Origin: an uncultured Lachnospiraceae bacterium
Lineage (GTDB): Bacteria > Bacillota > Clostridia > Lachnospirales > Lachnospiraceae
Direction: 5' to 3'
Length of the DNA stretch: 53,070 nt
Assembly: GCA_910586555.1 (NCBI GenBank)
Contig: CAJUJY010000019.1
Coordinates: forward strand, 1 to 53,070
This document shows, piece by piece, positions 1 to 7,569 of this stretch; the stretch's first letter is position 1, and every line of letters begins with the position of its first letter. The notes beneath the pieces are model-generated. The model had not been told where the DNA came from and made no database searches. It worked only from the letters and a program-made list of their open reading frames with translations. The translations under genes were made by a program, and so were the position numbers.

Positions 1-1
1 C

Positions 2-64
2 TATGATACAGGATGGTTCGGATTTTGTATAGGTACATGCTATCCACCGTTTACCAATAGATAA
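2..64 (+). CDS. Possible C-terminal end of a plus-strand gene
   Basis: Frame 2 is open from the window edge to a TAA at 62-64 and would encode about 20 residues ending in PPFTNR. A hairpin with a T-run starts 14 bases after the stop, as expected for the end of a plus-strand gene converging on hisA. The fragment is too short to assign to a family, and an open stretch of this length can occur by chance. Confidence 0.3.
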   Translation, partial: YDTGWFGFCIGTCYPPFTNR

Positions 65-77
65 TTTATATATATTT

Positions 78-107
78 AAAAAGACCAGTATTTTTACTGG
101 CCTTTTT
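78..107. terminator. Bidirectional intrinsic terminator
   Basis: An inverted repeat (left arm with GACCAGTA, right arm with TACTGGCC) is flanked by an A-run on the left and a T-run on the right, so it reads as a hairpin plus U-tract on both strands. It lies just after the hisA stop on the minus strand and after the possible plus-strand gene end, so it probably serves both. Confidence 0.8.
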
Positions 108-122
108 GTAATAATAGACTTT

Positions 123-902
123 TTATACAGATATTGCAGAATATTTCTTCAGGCTGGCATAAGGAATATTGCCGCCAAATAAATCAAGTGCGCTTCCGAT
201 TGTGAAATTAACATTTCCCCTGCCATGCTCTTCTATATATGCAATATCTTCTATTGAATGTATGCCACCTGCATATGTTACTTCTTTATTACAGCCAGCA
301 AGTATTTTTATAACATCTTTTTCTATGCCCGATGCCATGCCTTCTACATCAACAGCATGTACAAGAAATTCATCACAATATGCACCAAGCTTTTCCATAA
401 ACTTCAAATCCAGTTTTTCCTTTGTAACCTTCTGCCACCTGTCTGTTACTATATAGTATCCATCACCTGTATAGCGGCAGCTAAGGTCAAGCACAAGTCT
501 TTCTTTACCTGTAATGGCAGAAAGTTCTTTAAGCCTTTTATAATCTATAATGCCATTCCTGAATACATAAGATGTAACTATTACATGTGATGCACCCATA
601 TTAAGGAATTTTAATGCATTATAAGCATTTATCCCGCCGCCTGCCTGCATACCGCCACTGAATGCCTTAAGTGCTTTTTCTGCCTGTGCCAGATCTGCTT
701 TATAATATGGGCTTTCCTCTGGGTTAAGTATTATTACATGGCCTCCCTTAAAACCGTCATTTTTATACATGTTTGCATAATAACCTGCATCCATTCCTGA
801 TATAAAATTATCTGTTGCAGTGCTGCCAGTATCTTTAAGGCTTGAACCAACTATTTGTTTAACTGAACCATTATGTATATCAATACATGGCCTGAACTCC
901 AT
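123..902 (-). CDS. hisA: Eukaryotic-type HisA (ProFAR isomerase)
   Basis: Phosphoribosylformimino-5-aminoimidazole carboxamide ribotide isomerase, the Amadori-type step of histidine synthesis in the cytoplasm. The 259-aa TIM barrel opens with FRPCIDIHNG (D8 is the probable catalytic acid) and carries VLDLSCR (D139), AGGI at 211-214 and IGSALDLFGG at 235-244, which are the phosphate-binding loops. The opening motif and the long loops match the fungal/plant His6-type family rather than the usual bacterial HisA. I place the start at ATG 902, with GGAGGGG five bases upstream; an ATG at 914 sits before that ribosome site. The gene closely follows the MltG-like gene and is probably co-transcribed with it. 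No other his gene is present, so it is an orphan here. Confidence 0.85.
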   Translation of the reverse strand: MEFRPCIDIHNGSVKQIVGSSLKDTGSTATDNFISGMDAGYYANMYKNDGFKGGHVIILNPEESPYYKADLAQAEKALKAFSGGMQAGGGINAYNALKFLNMGASHVIVTSYVFRNGIIDYKRLKELSAITGKERLVLDLSCRYTGDGYYIVTDRWQKVTKEKLDLKFMEKLGAYCDEFLVHAVDVEGMASGIEKDVIKILAGCNKEVTYAGGIHSIEDIAYIEEHGRGNVNFTIGSALDLFGGNIPYASLKKYSAISV

Positions 903-921
903 TTTCCCCTCCATAGTATAA

Positions 922-1608
922 TTATTTAAAACGTGATGTTATTTTCTCTGCCAGTTCATGGTATGTATCATCTGGTGATACATCATATGTGCCTGAATGT
1001 ATAACACTGCTGTAACCATTATCTATAAGGTATTTGTCAAATGCCTGTGCGTCATCTATTATACCCATGCTTTCCAGCTCTTTGCTTACCTTGCCTGCCC
1101 AGTCGCCATCATTAATTGTAAGCTGTTTTTTGTCGTCTTCAATATCCTTTTTTATCTTATTTTTTTCATCTTCAAATTGTTTGCTAATGCTTTCCTTTGA
1201 AGGTTTCTTTGTAGAAGACGGGGCTTTAGTGCTTTTTATGCTGTCTGGTTCTTTACTGGCTGCCGGTTTGCTGGAAGCTCCAGGCATTTTACTAACTGCT
1301 GGTTCTTTTGTGCTGCCTGGTTCTTTACTGGCTGCCGCCGGCTCTTTTGTGCTGTCTGGTATATTTGTTACTGCTGCGGTGCCTGAAGGCTCTGTGCTGC
1401 CTTTAGCACCTGGTGTTTCTGTTACTGGTGGTTTTTCTGTTTCATTTAATACTACTTTCTGGTTATTGCTTTCAAATACCATTCCAAGTTTTTTAGCACG
1501 CGTTATTGTAGCTGATTCTGAAGTCCTTATGGAAAATGATATGCCAAGTACTGCCGCTGTAAATAAAATCCCTGTACCAAATCCCCTTAAAAATGATTTT
1601 TTGTTCAT
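922..1608 (-). CDS. Membrane-anchored MltG/YceG-like protein
   Basis: 228 aa. One N-terminal membrane segment (about residues 8-26) is followed by a long low-complexity linker of repeated S/T-K-E-P blocks (about 65-140), a charged helix, and a C-terminal module of about 60 residues with SKELESMGIIDD...FDKYLIDNGY...SGTYDVSP. That module resembles the small LysM-like domain at the start of the MltG/YceG lytic transglycosylase family. The catalytic transglycosylase domain is missing, so this is probably an anchored peptidoglycan-associated protein rather than an enzyme. AAAGGA lies seven bases before the ATG. It directly follows the terminator of the flagellar operon and precedes hisA. Its function is not known. 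Confidence 0.6.
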   Translation of the reverse strand: MNKKSFLRGFGTGILFTAAVLGISFSIRTSESATITRAKKLGMVFESNNQKVVLNETEKPPVTETPGAKGSTEPSGTAAVTNIPDSTKEPAAASKEPGSTKEPAVSKMPGASSKPAASKEPDSIKSTKAPSSTKKPSKESISKQFEDEKNKIKKDIEDDKKQLTINDGDWAGKVSKELESMGIIDDAQAFDKYLIDNGYSSVIHSGTYDVSPDDTYHELAEKITSRFK

Positions 1609-1633
1609 AAATAAATCCTTTCATATGTCATAG

Positions 1634-1673
1634 GCAAAAAACCACTACCTTCAGGTGATGAAGCGGCAGTGGG
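1634..1673 (-). terminator. Intrinsic terminator ending the flagellar operon
   Basis: On the minus strand an 8-bp stem (arms 1665-1672 and 1642-1649, one G-U pair) is followed at once by six T residues. It lies about 120 bases after the SwrB-like stop and just before the ribosome site of the MltG-like gene, so it either ends the fla/che transcript or acts as an attenuator for the downstream pair. Confidence 0.75.
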
Positions 1674-1750
1674 AAGCCTTGTAAATTTTTACAAAAAACA
1701 TTATTTTATACTATAATCTATACATAGAGAAAACCATTGGGCGTAATTGC

Positions 1751-1795
1751 GCTGAAAGCACTCTTTGTATATTGAAAAGACAACAAAGTTTCAGC
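1751..1795 (-). other. Hairpin overlapping the SwrB-like gene stop
   Basis: The arms 1751-1757 with 1789-1795 and 1763-1768 with 1783-1788 form a 13-bp stem with a five-base bulge. It includes the stop codon at 1791-1793 and has no T-run after it, so it looks more like a 3'-end stabilising or processing structure than a terminator. Confidence 0.5.
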
Positions 1796-2690
1796 TTGCC
1801 TTATACATATCTATAACAAACTTTACTTCCCCCTGGCCTATACTAAGCATTTTAGATATTTCAAGTATTGTATGCCCTTTCTTATGAAGGGAAATTATTT
1901 CATCACTGTGGTCAACATGTTCAATGCCAGCCTCTATTGCTGCCGCCTCTATATCACTTATGCCCATATTGCCGTAAAGCCTGCGCAGTGACTTTTCACG
2001 CCTTTCCTGTTCTTCAATTTTAGCTATTTCAGCATCATACATAGCAGCATGTGTATCATTATCCTGTTCTGGAATCACCTTAATATCTTCCACCTCTTTA
2101 TATATGTCTTCTTCTGGCAGCACTGTTTCTGCACTGTTTACAGTACTTGTGCCTGCCATCCCTGCATATAACAGTTCATCTGGCAGCCCGTCATTATTAT
2201 AAACTGGCTGCACCACACTATCTGCCACAGGCTTTATTGCAATATTTCCAGCTTCTTCAAGCCGTTTTTTATGTTCCTGGTATTCCTTTGCAAGTTCATC
2301 CCTTATTTCAGCTTTTAATACATCAATATCATGTACCAGTTCTTTAATTTCCTTTTCTTTTTCATTTAACATATCATATAAGAAAACGGTTTCAGAATGG
2401 TTATTTTCCATTTTATCTAAAATCTGGCCTGAATACTCACTAAGCCCCATTATTTTCTCATTTAAGATAGTTCCAAGCTGGCCACTTGTATTGTTTAAAG
2501 TTTCATCTGCCTTTGACTTTAAGTCTTCACTGAACTTATCAAGGGCTTGCTTTGCTTCTTCTGTAATATTTTTAAGTTCTTCCCCATCATTTGCATCTGT
2601 GCTTCCTGCACTGCTGCCATCTGCTGCCTTAAAACTTAAAAATACTGCTGCCAGGCCTATTATAACTATTACTGCTTCTAAAATTGCCAT
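1791..2690 (-). CDS. SwrB-like DUF6115 protein: membrane anchor, coiled coil, C-terminal HTH
   Basis: 299 aa. An N-terminal membrane segment (about 1-21) is followed by a long charged coiled coil (about 35-150), an acidic variable stretch, and a C-terminal helix-turn-helix-like element with IISLHKKGHTILEISKMLS and GQGEVKFVIDMY. The C-terminus matches the DUF6115 type found in Clostridia. The layout (anchor, coil, short C-terminal EIAK-type motif) and the position after fliA recall SwrB of Bacillus subtilis, which promotes export-apparatus maturation; that equivalence is inferred from architecture and context. GGAG lies seven bases before the ATG. It is the last gene of the operon and is separated from the 107-aa gene by a strong hairpin with a T-run. 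Confidence 0.65.
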   Translation of the reverse strand: MAILEAVIVIIGLAAVFLSFKAADGSSAGSTDANDGEELKNITEEAKQALDKFSEDLKSKADETLNNTSGQLGTILNEKIMGLSEYSGQILDKMENNHSETVFLYDMLNEKEKEIKELVHDIDVLKAEIRDELAKEYQEHKKRLEEAGNIAIKPVADSVVQPVYNNDGLPDELLYAGMAGTSTVNSAETVLPEEDIYKEVEDIKVIPEQDNDTHAAMYDAEIAKIEEQERREKSLRRLYGNMGISDIEAAAIEAGIEHVDHSDEIISLHKKGHTILEISKMLSIGQGEVKFVIDMYKAS

Positions 2691-2721
2691 TGTATTTCTC
2701 CAATCTTAATTAACACATAGT

Positions 2722-2757
2722 AAAAAACACACTGTTACCGCCATAAGGCGGCAGCAG
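2722..2757 (-). terminator. Intrinsic terminator or attenuator before the SwrB-like gene
   Basis: On the minus strand arms 2747-2757 and 2732-2742 pair over eleven positions (one mismatch, one G-U) around a TTAT loop, and a T6 run follows four bases later. It starts directly after the 107-aa gene stop. The SwrB-like gene downstream has no obvious promoter, so partial read-through is likely and would lower its expression. Confidence 0.75.
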
Positions 2758-2758
2758 T

Positions 2759-3082
2759 TTATATTTTCATATCAAAAAGCCCTCCCCGGAACGGGGTTAC
2801 TGCCCTTTCCTGTTCCTTTGCTTCTTCCTCTTCCTGCTTTTTAGAAGCCTTTTTTGCCTGTTTTTTCTTTTTCTGCCCGCTATTTTTTTCTTCGTTTTTT
2901 AGTTCATCATTATCCACGTCCCTGCGGCGCACAGTTGTTTCTGACTGCTGCCTGACCGTATTCTGGAACTGTGTGGCAACCTCCTGCTGTTCCTGGCTTA
3001 TACGCGTCTGCTCACCTGTCTGTATCTGTGATACTTCCTGGGACTTTGGAGGCATTGCAATGTAATCGATTGTTAAAGACAT
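2759..3082 (-). CDS. Small charged flagellar-operon protein, unknown function
   Basis: 107 aa, no membrane segment and no domain I recognise. The N-terminus is MSLTIDYIAMPP, followed by a Gln/Thr-rich part (about 15-50), a strongly basic then acidic stretch with runs of K and E (about 58-92), and a short hydrophobic end, FRGGLFDMKI. It sits 18 bases from fapA with a GGGGG ribosome site. The conserved-looking ends joined by a charged low-complexity middle suggest a small adaptor or chaperone-like partner of the flagellar or FapA system. That is a guess from context only. Confidence 0.6.
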   Translation of the reverse strand: MSLTIDYIAMPPKSQEVSQIQTGEQTRISQEQQEVATQFQNTVRQQSETTVRRRDVDNDELKNEEKNSGQKKKKQAKKASKKQEEEEAKEQERAVTPFRGGLFDMKI

Positions 3083-3100
3083 ATTAAATTCCCCCTTCCT

Positions 3101-4708
3101 TTATATTCCCCTTATACGTATATCAGCACCTTCGCGCACAAATGCACTATGTTGTGTTTCGGTGTGTATATAAGTAACAACATTGGATATGGTTAATTTT
3201 ACACCAGGATATGCTATATCTTCAACTATTATTTTACCACCGCCAGAATTTTTCTCAAGTTCTGCCTCAAGGCTTTCATATTCTTGTGTATCTGCTTCTA
3301 TCTGTGCGTCTATTTCCTTTATTCTTTCACTATTGGATTTAAGTATTTTCATTTTATCGTCATCAAGTTTCCCTTTGGTTTTAAGCCTTTTTTGTAAAAT
3401 CTGCAAATTCTGCATTATTTTTTCTTTCTCATCACTTAAAAGCTCTATATCCTTTTCAATCGCATGGTAACGGTCAATTACTGTAGGGTCAACACCAACT
3501 TCAAGGTCAGTCTGTGTACCCATTGATGAGCCTGCGGTCTTTGTTTCAATCCTTGTTGCAGATCTTACCTTGCCGCCTGCAATAAGCCCCCTTTTACCAT
3601 GTACCTGCACATTATCCTGTGAAACAACATCACTGTGCATAATGGCATCTGTAATAATTTTGCCTCCGCTTGTTACTTTAGAACTTTCTATAAAGTTTGA
3701 TATAATGTCACCTTCTGCCTGCATATTGCCTTTGCCCATGCCCTGTATTCCCCTTTTAAGGACAATCTTGCCTCCTGCAACCAGTACAGCACCCTCCACA
3801 GCACCATTAACTGTTATATCACCTGATGCTTTTACTGTATAACCTGTAAGCACATTCCCTTTAACCTCAACACTGCCATCATAATCAATATCCCCAGTTG
3901 AAGGGCCTACATCAGCAGGGACTTCATAAACATTTGAAACAAATACTGTATCTTCTACAAGTGTCACATTTCCAGAAACATCAGAATACATCTCAAGTTT
4001 ATCATCTGAAAGGTGTATGTTTTTACCATGTTTTAGTGAAAGATGTGTAACTTTTACAGGATTTAACGGGGCTCCAAATACGTCTATGCCATCTTCCCCC
4101 CTTTCTTCAGGCGTAAGCCTTGCAAGAAGCTGGCCTTCCCTGACACGTTCAATCATGTCAAGTTTATGGAAATTGACGCTTCCGTCTTCTGCCATCTGTG
4201 GCATGCTTGTCTTATCTGCATCAAAGAAATATTCAATGCTTGCATTCTTTCCCTGTACAGGAGGTTTAGCTTTTGCTATAAGTATATCAGTACAGTAAAG
4301 CCTGCCTTTAAGGGCAATTTCTATATTTTTTTCAATAATCCCATATTTAATCCCGTTTTGTTTTATTAATTCCAGTGCATCTGCTTTACTAAGCCTTTTT
4401 CCTTCATTTGAGGGCGGATAAAGCCGGAGTTTTGCCATATGCCTGTCAGGGCTTGCCATAATAAGGGCATATTCATTTTCTGGCAGCCTTGTACCATCAA
4501 TAACTTTTACATAAGCATTAGCTTCTTTTGCTGCTGCACTGATAAATTCTTTAATAAGCGAAAGATCTATATCGTTATACTGTTTCTTGACAAGGTATGT
4601 TAAAATATCGTCATTTTTTAATGGCTGTCCTCCATTGGTGGCAGGATAAGACTTAAGGTATATCCCGTCATTTTTATGCACAAGCTGGAAAAATGCATTT
4701 CTTTTCAT
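3101..4708 (-). CDS. fapA: FapA-family protein (DUF342)
   Basis: 535 aa. The N-terminal two thirds carries the DUF342/FapA pattern: a beta-rich region with repeated glycine-turn strands such as GDIDYDGSVEVKGNV and ASGDITVNGAVEGA (about 270-320). A coiled coil (about 410-475) and a short C-terminal beta part follow. FapA-type proteins are found in flagellar gene clusters and are linked to polar assembly or envelope signalling in other bacteria; the molecular role is unsettled. AGAGGG lies eight bases before the ATG. It follows fliA across a stable hairpin and precedes the 107-aa gene. Confidence 0.8.
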   Translation of the reverse strand: MKRNAFFQLVHKNDGIYLKSYPATNGGQPLKNDDILTYLVKKQYNDIDLSLIKEFISAAAKEANAYVKVIDGTRLPENEYALIMASPDRHMAKLRLYPPSNEGKRLSKADALELIKQNGIKYGIIEKNIEIALKGRLYCTDILIAKAKPPVQGKNASIEYFFDADKTSMPQMAEDGSVNFHKLDMIERVREGQLLARLTPEERGEDGIDVFGAPLNPVKVTHLSLKHGKNIHLSDDKLEMYSDVSGNVTLVEDTVFVSNVYEVPADVGPSTGDIDYDGSVEVKGNVLTGYTVKASGDITVNGAVEGAVLVAGGKIVLKRGIQGMGKGNMQAEGDIISNFIESSKVTSGGKIITDAIMHSDVVSQDNVQVHGKRGLIAGGKVRSATRIETKTAGSSMGTQTDLEVGVDPTVIDRYHAIEKDIELLSDEKEKIMQNLQILQKRLKTKGKLDDDKMKILKSNSERIKEIDAQIEADTQEYESLEAELEKNSGGGKIIVEDIAYPGVKLTISNVVTYIHTETQHSAFVREGADIRIRGI

Positions 4709-4736
4709 TCATATGCCCTCTTTCTATTCCAATATG

Positions 4737-4770
4737 ATATAAGCACAAACAATAATGTCTGTGCTTATAT
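4737..4770 (-). other. Stable hairpin at the 3' end of fliA
   Basis: Fifteen consecutive base pairs (one G-U) close a four-base loop, and the right arm overlaps the fliA stop at 4765-4767. There is no U-tract, so it is more likely an mRNA-stabilising or processing element between fliA and fapA than a full terminator. Confidence 0.7.
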
Positions 4771-5541
4771 GTTCCAAATTCCAAATACTCCCATGTTTTC
4801 TTTTCCAAGTTTTTCTTTCATTTTTTTCAGTGATTTTGTGTGTAACTGTGAAACACGTGATTCCGACACACCGAGTATATTGCTTATTTCTTTTAATGTC
4901 AGTTCTTCAAAATAATAAAATGCAATAACTTTCTGCTCATTATCATTAAGGCTGTTTATTGCTTCAGAAAGCAGGCGTTTAAGTTCCTGGCGTTCAACTA
5001 CTTTCTCCGGCTGTTCAAATCTTGGCTTATTGCCTGCCTCAACCCTTACTTCACTGCCCTGTTCAAGATATTCGTCAAGTGAAACAAGACTTGCAACTTG
5101 TGTCTGGTTAATAAGGCCTTCTAATTCCTGCCCTGATATACCAAGCATTTCTGCAAGTTCTTCATTAGTTGCATTACGCCCGTTTTTTGCTTCAAATTCC
5201 TGTACTGCCTGGTCAAGTTTCTTCTGCTTCTGTCTTAGTGTCCTTGGTATCCAGTCCATTTTCCTTATCTGGTCAAGAATTGAACCCCTTATACGGAGGC
5301 TTGCATATGTTTCAAATTTAACACCTTTTGTAAGTTCAAACTTATCAATGGCATCTATAAGCCCAAATATACCATATCCTACTAAATCATCATATTCAAC
5401 AGTATATCCAAGATATATACCAAGCCTTCCTGCCACAATCTTAACAAGCCCTGAATACTCTATAATTAACTGTTCCCTTATCTTAGGGCTTCTGGTACGT
5501 ATATATTCTTCCCATAAACGGTTTCTGCTATTTTCGTCCAT
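4765..5541 (-). CDS. fliA: Flagellar sigma factor (sigma-28 / SigD, FliA/WhiG family)
   Basis: 258 aa, the usual length. Region 2 has GLVKIVAGRL and the core-binding and -10 recognition stretch DDLVGYGIFGLIDAIDKF...FETYASLRIRGSILDQIRKMDW. Region 3 has RNATNEELAEMLGISGQEL, and region 4 has LKEISNILGVSESRVSQLHTKSLKKMK. It directs RNA polymerase to late flagellar and chemotaxis promoters and is held by the anti-sigma factor FlgM until the hook is complete; flgM is not in this window. It sits after cheD and a small membrane gene, the same relative place as sigD in the Bacillus fla/che operon. Confidence 0.93.
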   Translation of the reverse strand: MDENSRNRLWEEYIRTRSPKIREQLIIEYSGLVKIVAGRLGIYLGYTVEYDDLVGYGIFGLIDAIDKFELTKGVKFETYASLRIRGSILDQIRKMDWIPRTLRQKQKKLDQAVQEFEAKNGRNATNEELAEMLGISGQELEGLINQTQVASLVSLDEYLEQGSEVRVEAGNKPRFEQPEKVVERQELKRLLSEAINSLNDNEQKVIAFYYFEELTLKEISNILGVSESRVSQLHTKSLKKMKEKLGKENMGVFGIWNI

Positions 5542-5569
5542 AGAACAGCTACACCCTTTCTAACAGTTT

Positions 5570-5851
5570 TTATGGATTATTTTCAAACCCGCCAGAAGAT
5601 AAGTCTTCCCTGATGTCAATATCTTCCTGTTCTGTGCCTGTTTCTGTTTCTTCATGTTTCATAACTGTATTAATATCCTTAACCTGCCCTATTATCCTTT
5701 TTGCAATGCATCCTATTATGTAAAAAATTATTAATGTTGCTAAAAGGACTTTTAAAGCATAGACTGTTTCTATATCCCTTACTATACATACAATGCATAC
5801 TACTGCCCCTGCTAACAGGGTAACCACCTTTGGAATAAAATCTGTTTTCAC
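5570..5851 (-). CDS. Small two-segment membrane protein between cheD and fliA
   Basis: 93 aa from a GTG at 5851, preceded by GGAGG at seven bases; the in-frame ATG at 5866 lies before that ribosome site and has no good one of its own. Two hydrophobic segments (about 6-22 and 31-50) are followed by a cytoplasmic acidic tail rich in E and D. I recognise no family. The position between cheD and fliA inside the operon suggests a motility role, perhaps an accessory membrane protein, but nothing in the sequence shows what it does. Confidence 0.65.
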   Translation of the reverse strand: MKTDFIPKVVTLLAGAVVCIVCIVRDIETVYALKVLLATLIIFYIIGCIAKRIIGQVKDINTVMKHEETETGTEQEDIDIREDLSSGGFENNP

Positions 5852-5874
5852 AAAAAAGCCTCCCATAATGCCAA

Positions 5875-6360
5875 TTATATAGTCCTTACTGATTTTCCTA
5901 CTGCTTTTATTACAAAATCCCCAGTTTCAGGGTAAAATTCAACTGTACGTCCAAAATTAAGCCCTGTATCTTCTGCCAGTATACGTATACCAAGTGAACT
6001 TAACTTTGCTTTGACAGCTTCTACATTACGCTGTCCGACTTTTAACATATCATTGTTGGAGCTGAACGCAAACATTTGTGCCCCGCCTGCAATCTTAGCT
6101 GTAAGCATCTGCCTTTTTGCACCTGCTTTAACAAGCATCTGTATTAACTGGTCTATCCCTGTATCTGCAAACTTTGCCTTATTCTGGTTTTGTCTTACTT
6201 TAGTACTGTCCGGAAGCATAACATGCACTAATCCCGCTATCTGTGTAGTCTTATCATATAAAGCAACACCTACACACGAGCCAAGCCCAAGTGTAGTTAT
6301 TGCATCTGGAGAATGGCATATATTTAAATCTGCCATTCCGACTTTAATCATATTTGCCAT
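5875..6360 (-). CDS. cheD: Chemoreceptor glutamine deamidase CheD
   Basis: 161 aa. Deamidates glutamines of methyl-accepting chemotaxis proteins and binds CheC in the Gram-positive adaptation circuit. The catalytic cysteine is C29 in LGLGSCVGVALYD and the histidine is H46 in GLVHVMLP; the AKIAGGAQMF and GRTVEFYPETG segments complete the family pattern. An AGGTGA ribosome site lies before the ATG. It lies just downstream of cheC, as in Bacillus, which fits the CheC-CheD pair acting together. Confidence 0.93.
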   Translation of the reverse strand: MANMIKVGMADLNICHSPDAITTLGLGSCVGVALYDKTTQIAGLVHVMLPDSTKVRQNQNKAKFADTGIDQLIQMLVKAGAKRQMLTAKIAGGAQMFAFSSNNDMLKVGQRNVEAVKAKLSSLGIRILAEDTGLNFGRTVEFYPETGDFVIKAVGKSVRTI

Positions 6361-6396
6361 TTCTCATCACCTATACCCCTATACTTATATAGCCTG

Positions 6397-7014
6397 TTAC
6401 ATTCCCAGGGAATGAAGCATCTTCTTATATGACTCGATAGTAGGTATAAGTATAAAATAACCACTTATATCTACATCCAAATCCTTAAACCTGGACTCTA
6501 TCAATAATGCTTTATCCCCCATCTTGCCAAATTCAATAGCTGGAACGCTTAATATGGCTCCTGCCATATCTACTGCCAGGTATGGTACAGACGAAGTAAT
6601 AAGCATATTTGTCAGGGAAGAGATAGATGATAAATATGAACCTGCAATAATATTGCCTATTTCTTTTAATGCAGACTCCTCTATTTCATTAAAACCTCCC
6701 GTAGACGGGGATGGCGGCTGCCCACAGCCCATAAGCTGGTTTACAAGCATATGGGCTGCGGAACTTTCAAGGACAAATAACATCATGCCATCAACATCAC
6801 CTTCAAGGGAAAGTAAAATACCTGCAACTAAAGTTTCTGCACCACCAATAATTTCTGCAAGCTCACTAAATTCAAGCATTGCAACATTAGGGACATTCAT
6901 GTCGATACGTGCATTAATAAGCTGTGACAACGCAGTAGTTGCATTGCCAGCCCCTATATTGCCAATCTCTGTCAGGACATCTAATTCTAAAATTTCACTA
7001 TCTTGTCTTTGCAT
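6397..7014 (-). CDS. cheC: CheY-P phosphatase CheC
   Basis: 205 aa. Two copies of the phosphatase motif are seen: E16/N19 in LTEIGNIGAGN and E118/N121 in LKEIGNIIAGS. That two-site arrangement is typical of CheC rather than CheX. CheC removes phosphate from CheY-P and is regulated by CheD. I chose ATG 7014 because GGGGG lies seven bases upstream; the open frame extends eleven codons further but without a good ribosome site. A perfect 7-bp hairpin sits directly against that ribosome site. Confidence 0.92.
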   Translation of the reverse strand: MQRQDSEILELDVLTEIGNIGAGNATTALSQLINARIDMNVPNVAMLEFSELAEIIGGAETLVAGILLSLEGDVDGMMLFVLESSAAHMLVNQLMGCGQPPSPSTGGFNEIEESALKEIGNIIAGSYLSSISSLTNMLITSSVPYLAVDMAGAILSVPAIEFGKMGDKALLIESRFKDLDVDISGYFILIPTIESYKKMLHSLGM

Positions 7015-7026
7015 AATAATCCCCCA

Positions 7027-7078
7027 TGCCGCACCATTGCGGCACAAATAATTATAAAAACATGGTATGTTTATACCA
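7027..7078 (-). other. Two hairpins between cheW and cheC
   Basis: Reading the minus strand, a 6-bp stem (7073-7078 with 7063-7068) overlaps the cheW stop and is followed by a T5 run. A perfect 7-bp stem (7038-7044 with 7027-7033, loop ATGG) then ends two bases before the GGGGG ribosome site of cheC. The first looks like a weak terminator; the second may shield a 5' end or tune cheC translation. Confidence 0.6.
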
Positions 7079-7556
7079 CATCTTTACTCTCCCTGCCAAC
7101 AATTACAGCCGAAATATTAAGTAAGGAAATAAGGCCATTGCCATGCTTGCCTACACCACTCAGATACTGTATTAAATCTGAAGGGTCTGATGTGGTCGCT
7201 TTATCTATAGAACTGCCAGTTAATGTAACTACTTCCTTTACTTCATCTACAATTATGCCTATTGCAGACTGCTGTTCAAGTTTAATTATAATAATACGTG
7301 TGGCATTTGTATATTCATCAGGCTTAAGGCCAAATTTAAGGCGCAGGCTCATTACAGGTATAATTTCACCACGCAGGTTTATAACACCTTTAAAATAGTG
7401 TTGTGCTTTAGGCACCCTTGTAATCCTCTGGTTCCTTACAATATTATCAACATATTTAATATCTATGCCATACTGTTCTGTCCCAAGGCGTACTACTATA
7501 TACTGCTTGCCTTCACTAGCTATTTCAATATTTTGTACGTCACTTATTTCTTCCAT
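7071..7556 (-). CDS. cheW: Chemotaxis coupling protein CheW
   Basis: 161 aa, a single CheW (SH3-like) domain that couples CheA to the chemoreceptors. Typical segments are QYIVVRLGTEQYGIDI, the VPKAQHYFKGVINLRGEIIPV core and GIIVDEVKEVV. GGAGG lies eight bases before the ATG. It follows cheA by 13 bases, so the two core-signalling proteins are translated together. Confidence 0.95.
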   Translation of the reverse strand: MEEISDVQNIEIASEGKQYIVVRLGTEQYGIDIKYVDNIVRNQRITRVPKAQHYFKGVINLRGEIIPVMSLRLKFGLKPDEYTNATRIIIIKLEQQSAIGIIVDEVKEVVTLTGSSIDKATTSDPSDLIQYLSGVGKHGNGLISLLNISAVIVGRESKDVV

Positions 7557-7569
7557 TGCTCCTACCTCC

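Noticed and set aside
1034..1633. 199-codon plus-strand frame opposite the MltG-like gene
   Set aside because: It is a shadow of the repetitive Ser/Thr/Lys/Pro linker, with no ribosome site and no recognisable domain.
1674..1790. Possible riboswitch in the leader before the MltG-like gene
   Set aside because: The hairpins are simple, and I could not find a conserved c-di-GMP or other riboswitch core.
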